Made by a program: the position numbers and the translations under genes
Notes under the pieces: model-generated
Seen by the model: only the letters and a program-made list of their open reading frames with translations
Told to the model about the DNA's origin: nothing
The model's database searches: none
Source of the DNA: Bacteroidaceae bacterium
GTDB lineage: Bacteria; Bacteroidota; Bacteroidia; Bacteroidales; Bacteroidaceae
Direction of reading: 5' to 3'
NCBI GenBank assembly: GCA_017557635.1
Contig: JAFYYH010000016.1
Location: 248,001-312,000, forward strand
DNA length: 64,000 bases
Shown here: piece after piece, positions 17,947 to 29,087 of the stretch
How the letters are laid out: each line of letters starts with the position of its first letter
Position numbering within the stretch: position 1 is the stretch's first letter

Positions 17947-19164
17947 ATGAAAGTTAATTTTATAGGGTTGGGGTATATAGGCCTTCCGACCGCTATCATA
18001 GCCGCCCGGCACGGTGTTGAAATTGCCGGAACTGATATCAATCCTGATGTCGTAAAAGCCACCAATGAGGGCCATCTCCATATAGTTGAACCCGGCATGG
18101 AGGAGATGCTTAAGGAGGTCGTAGCCAACGGCCGTCTCAAGGCATATACAGAGCCTCAGTTATCGGATGCATATTTCATTGTAGTCCCGACTCCTTTCAA
18201 AGGTAATCATGAGCCTGACATATCGTTTGTCGAGGCTGCCACCAGAAGCGTAGTTCCATTCCTTAAGGAAGGTGACCTTTTTGTGATCGAATCGACATCA
18301 CCCGTAGGTACCACCGAGAAGATGCGTGACGTGATCTGTTCCATGCGTCCGGAACTCAAGGGCAAGATATACATGGCATACTGCCCGGAGCGTGTACTGC
18401 CCGGCAATGTGGCATATGAACTGATCAACAACGACCGTGTCATAGGAGGTATCAATCCCGAATCGACCGAGAAAGCCAAGGAGTTCTACTCACAGTTCGT
18501 GAAAGGAACCCTTCATTCTACCGACAGCCGTACCGCCGAGATGTGCAAACTCACTGAGAACGCTTCACGCGACGTTCAGATAGCATTTGCCAACGAACTC
18601 TCATTGGTATGCGCAAAGGCCGGCATCAACGTCTGGAAACTTATAGAACTTGCCAACAGACATCCGCGTGTGAACATACTCCAGCCGGGATGCGGAGTCG
18701 GCGGTCATTGCATAGCCGTTGATCCCTATTTCATCACGGCCGATTATCCCGAGGAGTCCAAACTGATAGCACAGGCCCGTGAGACCAACAACGGTAAGGC
18801 CGATTGGTGCACAGGACAGATCCTGGCTCAGATCCTTAAGTTCGAGAAAGAGAACGGCCGCAAACCTCAGGTAGCCCTGATGGGTCTGGCGTTCAAGCCC
18901 AATATCGATGATTTGCGTGAGAGTCCTGCCATGGAGATAGCCCAAGGCGTAACAGACGCTGTCGAGGCCCGCTATATCATGGTTGTGGAACCCAATATAA
19001 AGTCACATCCCCGTTTTGCGCTGACCGGATACAAGGAGGCTTATGACAAGGCCGATATCGTAGTATTCCTGGTTAACCACAGGGAGTTCGCGTCACTCAA
19101 CTACCGTACAGACGTGAAGGTGCTGGATTTCTGCGGCGTATTCAAGCTGCCGTACATTATCTGA
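17947..19164 (+). CDS. wecC: UDP-N-acetyl-D-mannosamine dehydrogenase
   Basis: 405 residues with the UDP-glucose/ManNAc dehydrogenase layout: NAD-binding FIGLGYIGLPTA, the central region with PERVLPGNV and KLTENASRDVQIAFANEL, the catalytic-Cys motif GCGVGGHCIAVDPYF and a C-terminal UDP-binding domain starting near GLAFKPNIDDLRESPA. It oxidises UDP-ManNAc to UDP-ManNAcA with two NAD+. The neighbouring wecB makes its substrate, which supports this over a UDP-glucose dehydrogenase. The ATG at 17947 is chosen because homology starts at KVNFIGLG; a TTG at 17905 lies within the -7 element. Confidence 0.92.
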   Translation: MKVNFIGLGYIGLPTAIIAARHGVEIAGTDINPDVVKATNEGHLHIVEPGMEEMLKEVVANGRLKAYTEPQLSDAYFIVVPTPFKGNHEPDISFVEAATRSVVPFLKEGDLFVIESTSPVGTTEKMRDVICSMRPELKGKIYMAYCPERVLPGNVAYELINNDRVIGGINPESTEKAKEFYSQFVKGTLHSTDSRTAEMCKLTENASRDVQIAFANELSLVCAKAGINVWKLIELANRHPRVNILQPGCGVGGHCIAVDPYFITADYPEESKLIAQARETNNGKADWCTGQILAQILKFEKENGRKPQVALMGLAFKPNIDDLRESPAMEIAQGVTDAVEARYIMVVEPNIKSHPRFALTGYKEAYDKADIVVFLVNHREFASLNYRTDVKVLDFCGVFKLPYII

Positions 19165-19170
19165 CCGTAT

Positions 19171-20331
19171 ATGAAAAAGATAATCCTTGTGTTCGGAACC
19201 CGTCCGGAGGCCATCAAGATGGCTCCGCTGGTAAAGGAACTTGAAAAGTATCCTGATGAGTTCCATACCCTTGTATGTGTTACAGGGCAGCACAGGGAGA
19301 TGCTTGACCAGGTGTTACGCCTGTTCAGCATAAAGCCGGATTATGACCTGAATATAATGAAGGCGGGTCAGACTCTGTACGATGTCACATCACGTGTGCT
19401 CTGCGAGTTCGGCAAGGTACTTCAGAAAGAACATCCGGACCTGGTTCTGGTTCACGGAGATACAACAACATCGATGGCATCGGCTCTGGCCGCATTCTAC
19501 GAACAGATCCCTGTGGGTCATGTCGAGGCGGGACTGCGTACCGGCAATATCTACAGCCCGTGGCCCGAAGAGATGAACCGCGCCATTACAGGACGCATAG
19601 CCGTGCTGGACTTTGCTCCTACAGAGTTCGGCCGCAATAACCTGCTCAAAGAGAATGTTCCGGACAGCAGGATCACCGTCACCGGCAATACGGTGATAGA
19701 CGCATTGTACTATGTCGTTGACAGGATAGGCAATGATGCCTCTTTGAAGGAATCGCTTGAAAAGAACATATCCGCTCAAGGTTATGACGTGAACCGTCTC
19801 AAGGAGAACGGCAGGCGTCTGGTACTGATTACCGGCCACAGGCGTGAGAACTTCGGCGAAGGTTTCCATAACATCTGCAAGGCGTTGGATACGCTGTCAC
19901 GCAGATACAAGGATGTGGATTTTGTCTATCCCATGCACCTTAACCCCAACGTACGCAAGCCCATACATGAGACATTTGACGGCAGAGTGCCTGAAAATAT
20001 GTTCTTCATTGAGCCGTTGGACTATTTCGATTTCGTTCTGCTTATGGAGCGGAGCAATATCGTGCTTACTGACAGCGGAGGCATTCAGGAGGAGGCTCCC
20101 GGATTGGGCAAGCCGGTTGTCGTCATGCGTGACACGACCGAACGTCCTGAGGCTGTTGAAGCCGGAACCGTCAAACTGGTGGGTACCGATTATGACCGTA
20201 TCGTCAATGAGATAAGTACCCTGCTTGACGATCCTGAATACTACTCGGCTATGAGTGAGGCGGTTAATCCTTACGGAGACGGAAAAGCGTGTCCCAGAAT
20301 CGTCCGTTTCATCCGATCATTCCTTCAATAA
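19171..20331 (+). CDS. wecB: UDP-N-acetylglucosamine 2-epimerase (non-hydrolysing)
   Basis: 386 residues, the usual length. Diagnostic segments are [48 protein letters not shown] and [21 protein letters not shown], including the conserved His, Glu and Arg around the UDP site. It converts UDP-GlcNAc to UDP-ManNAc, the substrate of WecC encoded 6 nt upstream. Together they supply UDP-ManNAcA, so the exopolysaccharide probably contains an N-acetylmannosaminuronic acid residue. The next glycosyltransferase starts directly after its stop. Confidence 0.95.
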   Translation: MKKIILVFGTRPEAIKMAPLVKELEKYPDEFHTLVCVTGQHREMLDQVLRLFSIKPDYDLNIMKAGQTLYDVTSRVLCEFGKVLQKEHPDLVLVHGDTTTSMASALAAFYEQIPVGHVEAGLRTGNIYSPWPEEMNRAITGRIAVLDFAPTEFGRNNLLKENVPDSRITVTGNTVIDALYYVVDRIGNDASLKESLEKNISAQGYDVNRLKENGRRLVLITGHRRENFGEGFHNICKALDTLSRRYKDVDFVYPMHLNPNVRKPIHETFDGRVPENMFFIEPLDYFDFVLLMERSNIVLTDSGGIQEEAPGLGKPVVVMRDTTERPEAVEAGTVKLVGTDYDRIVNEISTLLDDPEYYSAMSEAVNPYGDGKACPRIVRFIRSFLQ

Positions 20332-21510
20332 ATGAAAATACTGTTCCTGTCATATTCTTTCGAACCTGATCTTGGCGCATGCGCATTCAGGAATTCGCAT
20401 CTGTTCCATGAATTGCTGAAACATCTTGACAAGGATGATTATGTACGCGTCATCTCGACGGTTCCCAACAGATACTCTTCATTTTCACTGGATGTTCCTT
20501 ATGAGGAGCGCGGTGATAACTACATGATAACCAGACTGCCTGTTCCCAAGCACAGCAACGGCAAGAAAGGTCTGGTAAAGGCGTTCGTTTCCTATTACAG
20601 GGGCGTGAAGAAACTGGTCCGCAAGGAGAGATATGATATGGTTTATGCGACATCGGCCAAACTGTTCACAGCTTTCCTGGGAAGGCGCATGTCATACAGG
20701 ATGAAGTGTCCGCTGTATCTCGATATCAGAGACCTATTTGTGGATAATCTGGGAGATATATACTCGAACAGCAAAGTCGCAGGCCGTATCATGGTGTGGC
20801 TGATGTCCAGGGTTGAGAAGTACACTTTCGGTAAGGCCACACACATTAATCTGATTTCGGAAGGTTTCAAGCCGTATTTCGACAAGTATCCCAAACCGGA
20901 ATACTCATTCTTCTCAAACGGTATAGACGATATCTTCCTTGAAGCGGGTAAGGCCAGGACGCCGGAAAGGAGCAAACCTTATGTAATTACCTATGCCGGC
21001 AACGTCGGAACGGGTCAGAGCCTGGATATGGTTATCCCGGATGCAGCACTCAAGTTGGGTGACGATTACATTTTTAGGATAATCGGTGACGGCGGTACGT
21101 TGCCTTTACTCAAAGAGCGTCTTGAGTCCAAGGGTGTCAAAAATGTACAACTGATACCTCCAGTAAAGCGCGAGGAAATAATCAACTACTATAAGGACTC
21201 CGATTTCCTTTTCCTGCAGTTGAATGATCTGGACTGTTTCAAGAAAGTTCTGCCTTCAAAGATTTTCGAGTATGGTGCTTTTGACAAACCGGTGATTGCC
21301 GGAGTTGCAGGTTTTGCAAGACAGTTCATCCGGAAGAATGTCTCCAACCACATCCTTTATGATCCCAATGACGCCGAAGGTCTGGTGAATGGACTTAAGA
21401 ACTATCAGCTTAAGTTTGAGAGCAGGGATGCTTTCAGGGAAACATATAAAAGAGAGTTCCAGGACAAGGCTATGGCCGACAGCATCGTCCAGGTAGGAAG
21501 AAGAGGCTGA
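20332..21510 (+). CDS. Family 4 glycosyltransferase (WbuB-like)
   Basis: 392 residues. The N-terminus (KILFLSYSFEPDLGACAFRN) and the middle segment LYLDIRDLFVDNLG resemble WbuB-type GT4 enzymes; the donor domain shows TYAGNVGTGQSLD, IIGDGG and LPSKIFEYGAFDKPVIAG with the conserved Glu. It would transfer a sugar, plausibly ManNAcA or an amino sugar given its wecC-wecB neighbours, to the lipid-linked intermediate. The ATG follows the wecB TAA with no gap, so the two are translationally coupled. Confidence 0.88.
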   Translation: MKILFLSYSFEPDLGACAFRNSHLFHELLKHLDKDDYVRVISTVPNRYSSFSLDVPYEERGDNYMITRLPVPKHSNGKKGLVKAFVSYYRGVKKLVRKERYDMVYATSAKLFTAFLGRRMSYRMKCPLYLDIRDLFVDNLGDIYSNSKVAGRIMVWLMSRVEKYTFGKATHINLISEGFKPYFDKYPKPEYSFFSNGIDDIFLEAGKARTPERSKPYVITYAGNVGTGQSLDMVIPDAALKLGDDYIFRIIGDGGTLPLLKERLESKGVKNVQLIPPVKREEIINYYKDSDFLFLQLNDLDCFKKVLPSKIFEYGAFDKPVIAGVAGFARQFIRKNVSNHILYDPNDAEGLVNGLKNYQLKFESRDAFRETYKREFQDKAMADSIVQVGRRG

Positions 21511-22497
21511 TTACTCGGACTCAAACAGAATCCCGTCAGTTTGTGGGTGAATGAACTCGAATTCAAGAGTTCTTGTAAGGCCTTCCTTAAGAGTATAGGG
21601 GGCTTTGAAACCGGTGTTGTGTGCTTTTGTCGAATCAAACTGTGTTGTGGCGCAGAACTTCTTGACTCTTACGGAACTTACCTCCAGTTTCTTTCTTGTT
21701 ATGAATGCAATGAAATCAAAGAAGTAACCGCCTGCCATTCCTATCCAGTAAGGTATCTTGATTGACGGTATCTTCCTGCCGAGCTTTTCGCATACCACCT
21801 CGGTAAGCTGGTTCATGTTGAAATCGGGCTTGTCAATGTAATTGAAGACGTTGTATCCGTCAGTCACGTTTTCAATCATGTATTTTACGAAAGCGACCAC
21901 GTTACCCACGTATGCCATTGACTTTACGTTCCTGCCGTTTCCCACTCTGAGGAATTTGCCTGTAGAGAGCAGATGGAGCAGATTGTATACATTGCCTCGG
22001 TTACGTTCACCGAATATGACGGTGGGGCGGATGATGTCGATGTTCCAGTCCTGATGGGTCTTGTACCACTCCTGAAGCACCTGCTCGGCCTGCCATTTGG
22101 ATTTGCCGTAGTGATTGAAAGGATCGGCCGGGGCATCCTCATTGGGGTTGTTCTTGTCAAGTCCGTAGATGGCTACGGATGAGAAGAATACAATCCTCTT
22201 TACACCATTGTTCTCCATTGCCTGAAGGACATTCTTCATGCCCTCGACATTGGTGTCATAATAGAGTGAAGTGGGGGTGACGTCGTCCCTGTGCTGGGCT
22301 GCCAGAAGTACTACCGCGTCGGTATCGGCCAACAGAGCATTGAGTGATGAGGGAACTGTCACGTCGCCCTTGACGGTTAATTCCGGGAAGAAGTGGCTGG
22401 GCTGGATGTCGATATTGCGGAGCTGATGGTCATCTTTCAAAAGATCCATCAGCCTGGTACCTACAAATCCCGATGCTCCTACCAGAGTGACTCTCAT
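21511..22497 (-). CDS. NAD-dependent sugar-nucleotide epimerase/dehydratase
   Basis: 328 residues, an extended short-chain dehydrogenase with VGASGFVGTRL (NAD loop), the catalytic Ser/Tyr/Lys set in SSVAIYG and YGKSKWQAE, and the RPTVIFGERNRG substrate block. It probably epimerises, reduces or dehydrates an NDP-sugar for the EPS; the exact reaction is not readable. It ends back-to-back with the GT4 gene with no intervening base. The ATG at 22497 begins the Rossmann motif; an upstream TTG would add an unrelated extension. Confidence 0.85.
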   Translation of the reverse strand: MRVTLVGASGFVGTRLMDLLKDDHQLRNIDIQPSHFFPELTVKGDVTVPSSLNALLADTDAVVLLAAQHRDDVTPTSLYYDTNVEGMKNVLQAMENNGVKRIVFFSSVAIYGLDKNNPNEDAPADPFNHYGKSKWQAEQVLQEWYKTHQDWNIDIIRPTVIFGERNRGNVYNLLHLLSTGKFLRVGNGRNVKSMAYVGNVVAFVKYMIENVTDGYNVFNYIDKPDFNMNQLTEVVCEKLGRKIPSIKIPYWIGMAGGYFFDFIAFITRKKLEVSSVRVKKFCATTQFDSTKAHNTGFKAPYTLKEGLTRTLEFEFIHPQTDGILFESE

Positions 22498-22520
22498 TCT
22501 CCGTTCAGTTGTTGACGGCG

Positions 22521-22528
22521 CAAAGATA
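22521..22528 (-). promoter_or_regulatory. -7 element of the epimerase promoter
   Basis: Read on the minus strand the sequence is TATCTTTG, matching TAnnTTTG, 24 nt before the ATG at 22497. The -33 box is only TTA-like. It is close to the divergent promoter of the esterase gene. Confidence 0.55.
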
Positions 22529-22553
22529 TGGTTTTTTTTCAACCGCGCTTTAA

Positions 22554-23537
<984 letters not shown>

Positions 23538-23542
23538 TCAGA

Positions 23543-25582
23543 TTACATTCTCAACATTTTTAGGAAGTCACGTTCCGTTCGGAGCGTGGCTTCTTCTTTT
23601 CCCTTTACTGTCTGGGTCTCGGGGAAGAGAAGCATGGTGGAGAAGTCTGTATCCGGCATGTGGATACGCTCGTAGAGGTGACGGAATGAACGTCCGGCGT
23701 GGCTCTCGCTTTCGCGTGGGCCTACAATCATAAGCAGGTGGTCAGTCTTGAGTCCGCTGATTACCCAGTGCATATCGGCCGTCTCACTGACCTCATTATA
23801 TGAAACGCGACCGCTTGAGAAGTTGAGTCCTGTACCGCGTACAGCCGATATGGGCTGATCCTTGCCGTAGAATTCGGTGGCACAGCCGATGGCCATGGTG
23901 ATGCGGTAGATGCTCTCCATGCACTTCTCGAATGCGTCATCCTGGATAACCGGTCCGGGAACCAGTACGACAATGCGTCTGATGGTGTTTATTGGCGTAA
24001 CGAAACGCTGCAGAACTATCTGGCCGTGGAATCCGTCATTAAGCGGGCTGATGATGTTGTCCAGATAGGGCAGGTTGATGCTGTGACGCAGCGGAAGTCC
24101 CATCAGCATACGGTCTGCAGCGAACTCATTGGATGCGTGCAGTATGCTGTCGATGATGTTGTTGCCCAGACGGTTGTGCGCAATGAAAGGGACATCGGCC
24201 GATGCCGCAATCCTTGATGCCTCCTCAAGTCGGCCCTTGCCGTCCTGCATGTATTTGGGGGCGTGCTCACCGTTAATGGTGACATAGAGGCCTACCAGTT
24301 CTGGACTGTTCTTGTCATACAGGGTGATGGCCGTATCCATAAGTGCCTGTAGGGTGTTTGAACCCGTTAGCATCACCATAAGACGTGACTCCGACTGGGT
24401 ATCCGACTGTTCGTTCTGGTGCAGTGCATTGGCTGCATTTTCAGTTATGATATTGCTAAGGATGCATGAGAACAGCACTATCAGCACCGTGGCACTGAGA
24501 GTGGTGTTGTCCATCAGACCTCCGTCATACGCACCCATCGCTATGGCCAGGGCTCCGGCAGCATGTGATGCGCTCAGTCCGAATACAACCCTGCGGTCAT
24601 CGGCCGTAAAGCCGTTCGCCTTCTGGGTAATCAGGGCGGCAAACCACTTTCCGAAGGTTCCTATGATGAACAGAACTGCAAATGCCGTCAGGAACAGCCA
24701 GTTGCCGGTCATTCCGGTCAGGTCTATCATAAGTCCGGTGTTCAGCAGGAACATGGGAACGAACAGCGTGTTGCCCACAAAATCCAGTCGGTTCATCAGA
24801 GGTGATGACTTGGGTATGTATCGGTTCAGCACGATACCTGCAAGGAATGCGCCTACGATTGAATCCAGACCGATCAACTGAGCCAGACCGCAACTGAGAG
24901 CCAACAGAATCATCACGAACAGGAAGTGCGAGAAACTGTTGGTGACGCGGTGGAAGAAATCGCGCGCCATACGCGGATATATAAGTATCACCGCTGTGAT
25001 GTATATTGCGATCTTAAGTATGAACCACAAGGGATTGAATTCAGCGTCGCCGTGGGTTGACATCATCACCGCATAGACTATCAGAGCCAGCAGAATGGCA
25101 ACCAGGGCACCCGCAACTGAAATGGTCACGCTCTTGCGTCGGGCCAGTCCGTATCGGCTTATGATAGGATAGGAGATAAGGGTGTGCGATCCCATTATAC
25201 ATGCCAGTATGGCCGATGTGCGGGCGGGCAGTTTCAACAGCCAGACGCATGAAAAATAGCACAATGCCCATGGAACGGCAAAGGTGAGTATACCGAACAG
25301 AATGCCCCATACTTTGTTGCGCTTCATCTCCTCCAGGTCAATGCCCAATCCGGCAAAGAACATGATGAAGAGCAGTCCCATACGGCTGAAGAACTGAATC
25401 TCGGGAGTGACGTTGAGAATGTTCAACAGTCCCGGTCCGATGAGCACGCCTGTTATGATAAGACCTGCTATCTGAGGGAATCTGAGCCGTTTACAGAGTA
25501 TAGGCACAAACAAAACCAGCGTCAGGACCACAAAACAGATCCAGATGCTGTCAGTCATGGGGAACAGTTGTTGATAACTCAT
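23543..25582 (-). CDS. CPA2-family cation:proton antiporter with C-terminal Usp-like region
   Basis: 679 residues. The first 385 or so contain about twelve membrane helices with Na+/H+ exchanger features (FFAGLGIDLEEMKRN, GLDSIVGAFLAGIVLNR, FVPMFLLNTGLMIDL). The remaining part is soluble and has two universal-stress-protein-like stretches (MLTGSNTLQALMDTAITLYD and IRRIVVLVPGPVIQDDAFEK). It probably exchanges Na+ or K+ for protons in the inner membrane, with the soluble part sensing nucleotide or stress. It ends 5 nt from the convergent esterase gene; it is divergent from uvrD. Confidence 0.88.
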   Translation of the reverse strand: MSYQQLFPMTDSIWICFVVLTLVLFVPILCKRLRFPQIAGLIITGVLIGPGLLNILNVTPEIQFFSRMGLLFIMFFAGLGIDLEEMKRNKVWGILFGILTFAVPWALCYFSCVWLLKLPARTSAILACIMGSHTLISYPIISRYGLARRKSVTISVAGALVAILLALIVYAVMMSTHGDAEFNPLWFILKIAIYITAVILIYPRMARDFFHRVTNSFSHFLFVMILLALSCGLAQLIGLDSIVGAFLAGIVLNRYIPKSSPLMNRLDFVGNTLFVPMFLLNTGLMIDLTGMTGNWLFLTAFAVLFIIGTFGKWFAALITQKANGFTADDRRVVFGLSASHAAGALAIAMGAYDGGLMDNTTLSATVLIVLFSCILSNIITENAANALHQNEQSDTQSESRLMVMLTGSNTLQALMDTAITLYDKNSPELVGLYVTINGEHAPKYMQDGKGRLEEASRIAASADVPFIAHNRLGNNIIDSILHASNEFAADRMLMGLPLRHSINLPYLDNIISPLNDGFHGQIVLQRFVTPINTIRRIVVLVPGPVIQDDAFEKCMESIYRITMAIGCATEFYGKDQPISAVRGTGLNFSSGRVSYNEVSETADMHWVISGLKTDHLLMIVGPRESESHAGRSFRHLYERIHMPDTDFSTMLLFPETQTVKGKEEATLRTERDFLKMLRM

Positions 25583-25654
25583 TTTTGGTTATTACGCTAC
25601 GAAGATAATTATAATTCCCTGATTTTGTAATTTCGCATTCACAAAAGATTGATT

Positions 25655-27985
25655 ATGATAGACTACCAAAAGGAACTCAATCCAAGCCAGTGTGACGCCG
25701 TCCTTTATACCGAGGGCGACTCAATGGTCATAGCCGGTGCGGGTTCCGGAAAAACACGTGTACTTACATATAAGATTGCCCATCTGCTTGAGGAGGGAGT
25801 CGATCCCTGGTCCATACTGGCACTCACCTTTACCAACAAGGCAGCCGGTGAGATGAAGCAGCGAATTGCCGCAAGAGTAGGCGAGAACCGCGCCCGTTAT
25901 CTCTGGATGGGTACATTCCACAGCATTTTCAGCCGCATTCTCAGGTCTGAGGCCGATAAAATTGGTTACAGTTCAAACTTCACCATCTATGACCAGACCG
26001 ACAGTCAGAACCTGATAAAGTCTATCATCAAGGAGATGCAGCTGGACGATAAGACATATAAGGCAAACGTAGTTCAGAGCCGCATATCGAACGCCAAGAA
26101 CCGTCTTGTGACCGCATCGGCATATGTCCAGAACGCCGATATCTACAAGAACGACCAGTTCAAGAAGATTCCCATGACTGGCAAGATATATGAGCGCTAT
26201 GAGCAGCGCTGCCGTCAGTCGGATGCCATGGACTTTGATGACCTGCTGCTCAATACTTTCATACTGTTCCGCGAGCATCCCGATGTTCAGGAACGTTACG
26301 GCTCGTCATTCAGGTACATTCTGGTTGATGAGTACCAGGATACCAACTATGCCCAGCACTGCATAGTATGGCAACTGACACGATTCGGCGCAAAGGTATG
26401 CGTGGTAGGTGACGATGCCCAGAGCATCTACTCCTTCCGCGGAGCCAACCTGGACAACATGCTCAAGTTCTCCAAGCTCTATCCTGATTCCAAGCTGTTC
26501 AAACTGGAGCAGAACTACCGCTCAACCCAGACAATCGTTGAGGCAGCCGGCAGTCTTATCTGCAAGAACCACGCCCAGATACCCAAGAAGGTCTTCTCGG
26601 AGAACGAGCAGGGTGACAAGATCAAGGTTATGTGCGCCCATTCAGACCTTGAGGAGAGTGAAATGGTGGTAAACCGTCTGCTTGACCTCCATACCTTTAA
26701 GGATACGCCATGGAGTCAGATGGCCATACTATATCGCACCAACGCACAGTCCCGTCCGCTTGAGGAGGCCCTGCGCAAACGCGGTCTGCCTTACAAGATT
26801 TACGGAGGCCTGTCATTCTACCAGCGCAAGGAGGTAAAGGATGTGATTGCATACTTCCGCATGAGTGTGAATCCCAATGACGAGGAGGCGTTCAAGCGCA
26901 TAATCAACTATCCTGCCCGCGGAATAGGCCAGACTACAGTAGGCAAGATACTTTCCATTGCTATGGATAGCGGAGTGAGCCTGTGGACCGTTATCTGCAA
27001 CCCCGCCGAATACAACCTTGGTGTCAATTCCGGCACAGCCACCAAACTCCAGACATTCCGCAATATGCTGGAGAGCTTTATGGCCGATGCCTCAACCCTG
27101 GATGCACAGAAGCTCTCCGAGCGTATAGTTGAGGAGACAGGCATCATGCGGGAACTCAAAGCCGATACCGCTATTGAGGGCGAAGGCCGCTTGCAGAACG
27201 TCGAGGAACTGCTTGCCAATATTGCACAGTTCTGTCTGGACCGCAAGGAGGAGGGTAATGACAAGTGCCAGATGACCGACTATCTGAGTGAGGTCTCACT
27301 AATGACCGATCAGGACAACGAGACTGATGAGGATCTTGAAAAAGTCACCCTGATGACCGTCCACGCAGCCAAGGGTCTGGAATTTGATGCCGTATTCATC
27401 GTGGGTCTGGAAGAACACCTGTTTCCCAGCGACATGAGCGGCGATGACGAGCGCCAGATAGAGGAGGAACGCCGTCTCTTCTACGTTGCAATGACCCGAG
27501 CCCGCAAGTACCTAACGCTATTGTTTGCAACAACGAGATTCAAATACGGAAGTGTAGATTTCTGCACACCCAGCAGATTCCTTAAAGATATAGATTCCAA
27601 ATATCTTAACATGCCCAGTGAGGGTATAAAAAGCTCGTGGAACAGCCGCTCGCTCGGTGATGAGGACTCAAAACCGATTTTTCAGCGTCGTGAGTATTCT
27701 TCTGTGCCTACATTCCAAGCCAAGAAGAAGCTTGAAACCGAGCAGCCGGTTCGCAAACCGTGGCAACAGGGAAAATTTCAAGTTGTTACTGAATCCATGC
27801 TCAAGGATACTACACCTGTTCAAACCTTACAGGTAGGAAACGTAATTGAACACGAACGTTTTGGAATAGGAAGTGTATTATCCGTAGAAGGCTCTGGTGG
27901 AGACACCAAAGCCGTCATACGTTTTGTCAATGTAGGCGAGAAGACGCTGCTTCTCAAGTTTGCCCGCTACAAGATCCTGAAGTAA
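25655..27985 (+). CDS. UvrD/PcrA-type ATP-dependent DNA helicase
   Basis: 776 residues with the superfamily 1 helicase motifs in order: Q-motif LNPSQCDAV, Walker A AGAGSGKT, ALTFTNKAAGEM (Ia), LVDEYQDTN (II), GDDAQSIYSFRGA (III), LEQNYRST (IV), LMTVHAAKGLEFDAVFIVGLEE (V) and RRLFYVAMTRAR (VI). The C-terminal GNVIEHERFGIGSV segment is typical of PcrA/UvrD. It unwinds DNA in nucleotide-excision and mismatch repair and clears RNA polymerase or recombinases. The ATG at 25655 is preferred over a TTG 6 nt earlier. The convergent DUF4249 gene begins (stop end) at the next base. Confidence 0.95.
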   Translation: MIDYQKELNPSQCDAVLYTEGDSMVIAGAGSGKTRVLTYKIAHLLEEGVDPWSILALTFTNKAAGEMKQRIAARVGENRARYLWMGTFHSIFSRILRSEADKIGYSSNFTIYDQTDSQNLIKSIIKEMQLDDKTYKANVVQSRISNAKNRLVTASAYVQNADIYKNDQFKKIPMTGKIYERYEQRCRQSDAMDFDDLLLNTFILFREHPDVQERYGSSFRYILVDEYQDTNYAQHCIVWQLTRFGAKVCVVGDDAQSIYSFRGANLDNMLKFSKLYPDSKLFKLEQNYRSTQTIVEAAGSLICKNHAQIPKKVFSENEQGDKIKVMCAHSDLEESEMVVNRLLDLHTFKDTPWSQMAILYRTNAQSRPLEEALRKRGLPYKIYGGLSFYQRKEVKDVIAYFRMSVNPNDEEAFKRIINYPARGIGQTTVGKILSIAMDSGVSLWTVICNPAEYNLGVNSGTATKLQTFRNMLESFMADASTLDAQKLSERIVEETGIMRELKADTAIEGEGRLQNVEELLANIAQFCLDRKEEGNDKCQMTDYLSEVSLMTDQDNETDEDLEKVTLMTVHAAKGLEFDAVFIVGLEEHLFPSDMSGDDERQIEEERRLFYVAMTRARKYLTLLFATTRFKYGSVDFCTPSRFLKDIDSKYLNMPSEGIKSSWNSRSLGDEDSKPIFQRREYSSVPTFQAKKKLETEQPVRKPWQQGKFQVVTESMLKDTTPVQTLQVGNVIEHERFGIGSVLSVEGSGGDTKAVIRFVNVGEKTLLLKFARYKILK

Positions 27986-29083
27986 TTACTTGAACTTGTG
28001 CTTGAATTCCTTGTGGAATGCCCTTGATGTGTAGGTGGCCACGATTCCTGCGCCGCCCTTTACGTTGTGAAGTATTGTGACGGGTTCTGAGAGGAATGAT
28101 ATGTCATCGGCATCCCTGTAATCATTTACAGATCTGTGGTAGTAATAATATGCGTTTGAGAGTACGTACAGTCTGACATCGATCGAATATATTACCTCAT
28201 CCTTCATCTTATCTGCAATTGAGAAGGGAGATGTACTCTCCAGGTATCCTCCTTCAGAATAAACGTACATAGATTCCAGCGTATCGGGCTTTTCCATCAT
28301 GATGTTGAAACTGAACTTGTTTCCGTCCTTGATGTGAAGGTCATCAAAGAAAATCTCCTTTGAACCCCATTCAAACTGACTGTCAGCCTCGGTATCCTCA
28401 AGGATGGCGGTGGCGTCATCGGCCAAACCCAACAGGACCTTGGTCTCGGAAGGAATCTTGTAATGAAGACTGACAGTCATGGTGTCATATTCATTTTCGC
28501 TCCAGTCGTGATTTACGTAATAGGTCATGGACGGAGAGATGGTCAGCATGTAGAAGTCTTTCCTGTCGTCCAGACCCTGGATCTCGAAATCCACTACCCA
28601 GACTGAGTCTACGGCTGAGTCGTCAAAGATTGAGACATAATCATCAAACAACTCACTCATGGTATGGGTGGGGACATACTCCTTACGGTAATCGGTGAAC
28701 AGGCAGTTTTGTGCGTGGGGAACTGTGTCAGTGGCCGATATTGTTCCGTACAGCGGATGTGAGGCGGTGACGGAGATGATGTCGCCGTCATTGATTACAC
28801 GTCCGTCGGAATATGCCTTAAGGCTGTCCACATATACGGCGGTGTTTGTCTGGCCGTTGATGCTTACGTTTACGGTAACATCGTCGTCCAGGTTGTAGCC
28901 GCTGTAGTATGAGTCCAGGAAGAATGCGCTGTGGCTCATCTTGAATGTGGGTATGTTGCCGGATTGGGTGATGCTGTTGACAATAAGCATACGCTCGCTG
29001 TCCGGGCCTTTGTACTCTATGTCCTTGGTGCATGCGCAGATAAGTACTGCGGCTGCAAATATGATGGTGTTGTACTTTTTCAT
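27986..29083 (-). CDS. DUF4249-family lipoprotein partner of the TonB receptor
   Basis: 365 residues with a lipoprotein signal (hydrophobic stretch ending AVLICAC, acylated Cys at 18). The rest is beta-rich and matches DUF4249 in style: an N-terminal extracellular Ig-like part with MLIVNSITQSG and DDDVTVNVSINGQ, and a C-terminal region containing NDYRDADDISFLSEPVTILHNVKGGAGIV. In Bacteroidota these lipoproteins are encoded just after a TonB-dependent receptor and are presumed to be its surface lid or ligand-binding partner. Here it starts 4 nt after the receptor stop. The substrate is unknown. The ATG at 29083 starts the lipoprotein signal. Confidence 0.85.
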   Translation of the reverse strand: MKKYNTIIFAAAVLICACTKDIEYKGPDSERMLIVNSITQSGNIPTFKMSHSAFFLDSYYSGYNLDDDVTVNVSINGQTNTAVYVDSLKAYSDGRVINDGDIISVTASHPLYGTISATDTVPHAQNCLFTDYRKEYVPTHTMSELFDDYVSIFDDSAVDSVWVVDFEIQGLDDRKDFYMLTISPSMTYYVNHDWSENEYDTMTVSLHYKIPSETKVLLGLADDATAILEDTEADSQFEWGSKEIFFDDLHIKDGNKFSFNIMMEKPDTLESMYVYSEGGYLESTSPFSIADKMKDEVIYSIDVRLYVLSNAYYYYHRSVNDYRDADDISFLSEPVTILHNVKGGAGIVATYTSRAFHKEFKHKFK

Positions 29084-29087
29084 AACC

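Noticed and set aside
7585-22497. Phase-variable Bacteroides capsule locus
   Set aside because: No UpxY/UpxZ genes and no invertible promoter with inverted repeats were seen upstream of 7585, so a conventional EPS locus is more likely.
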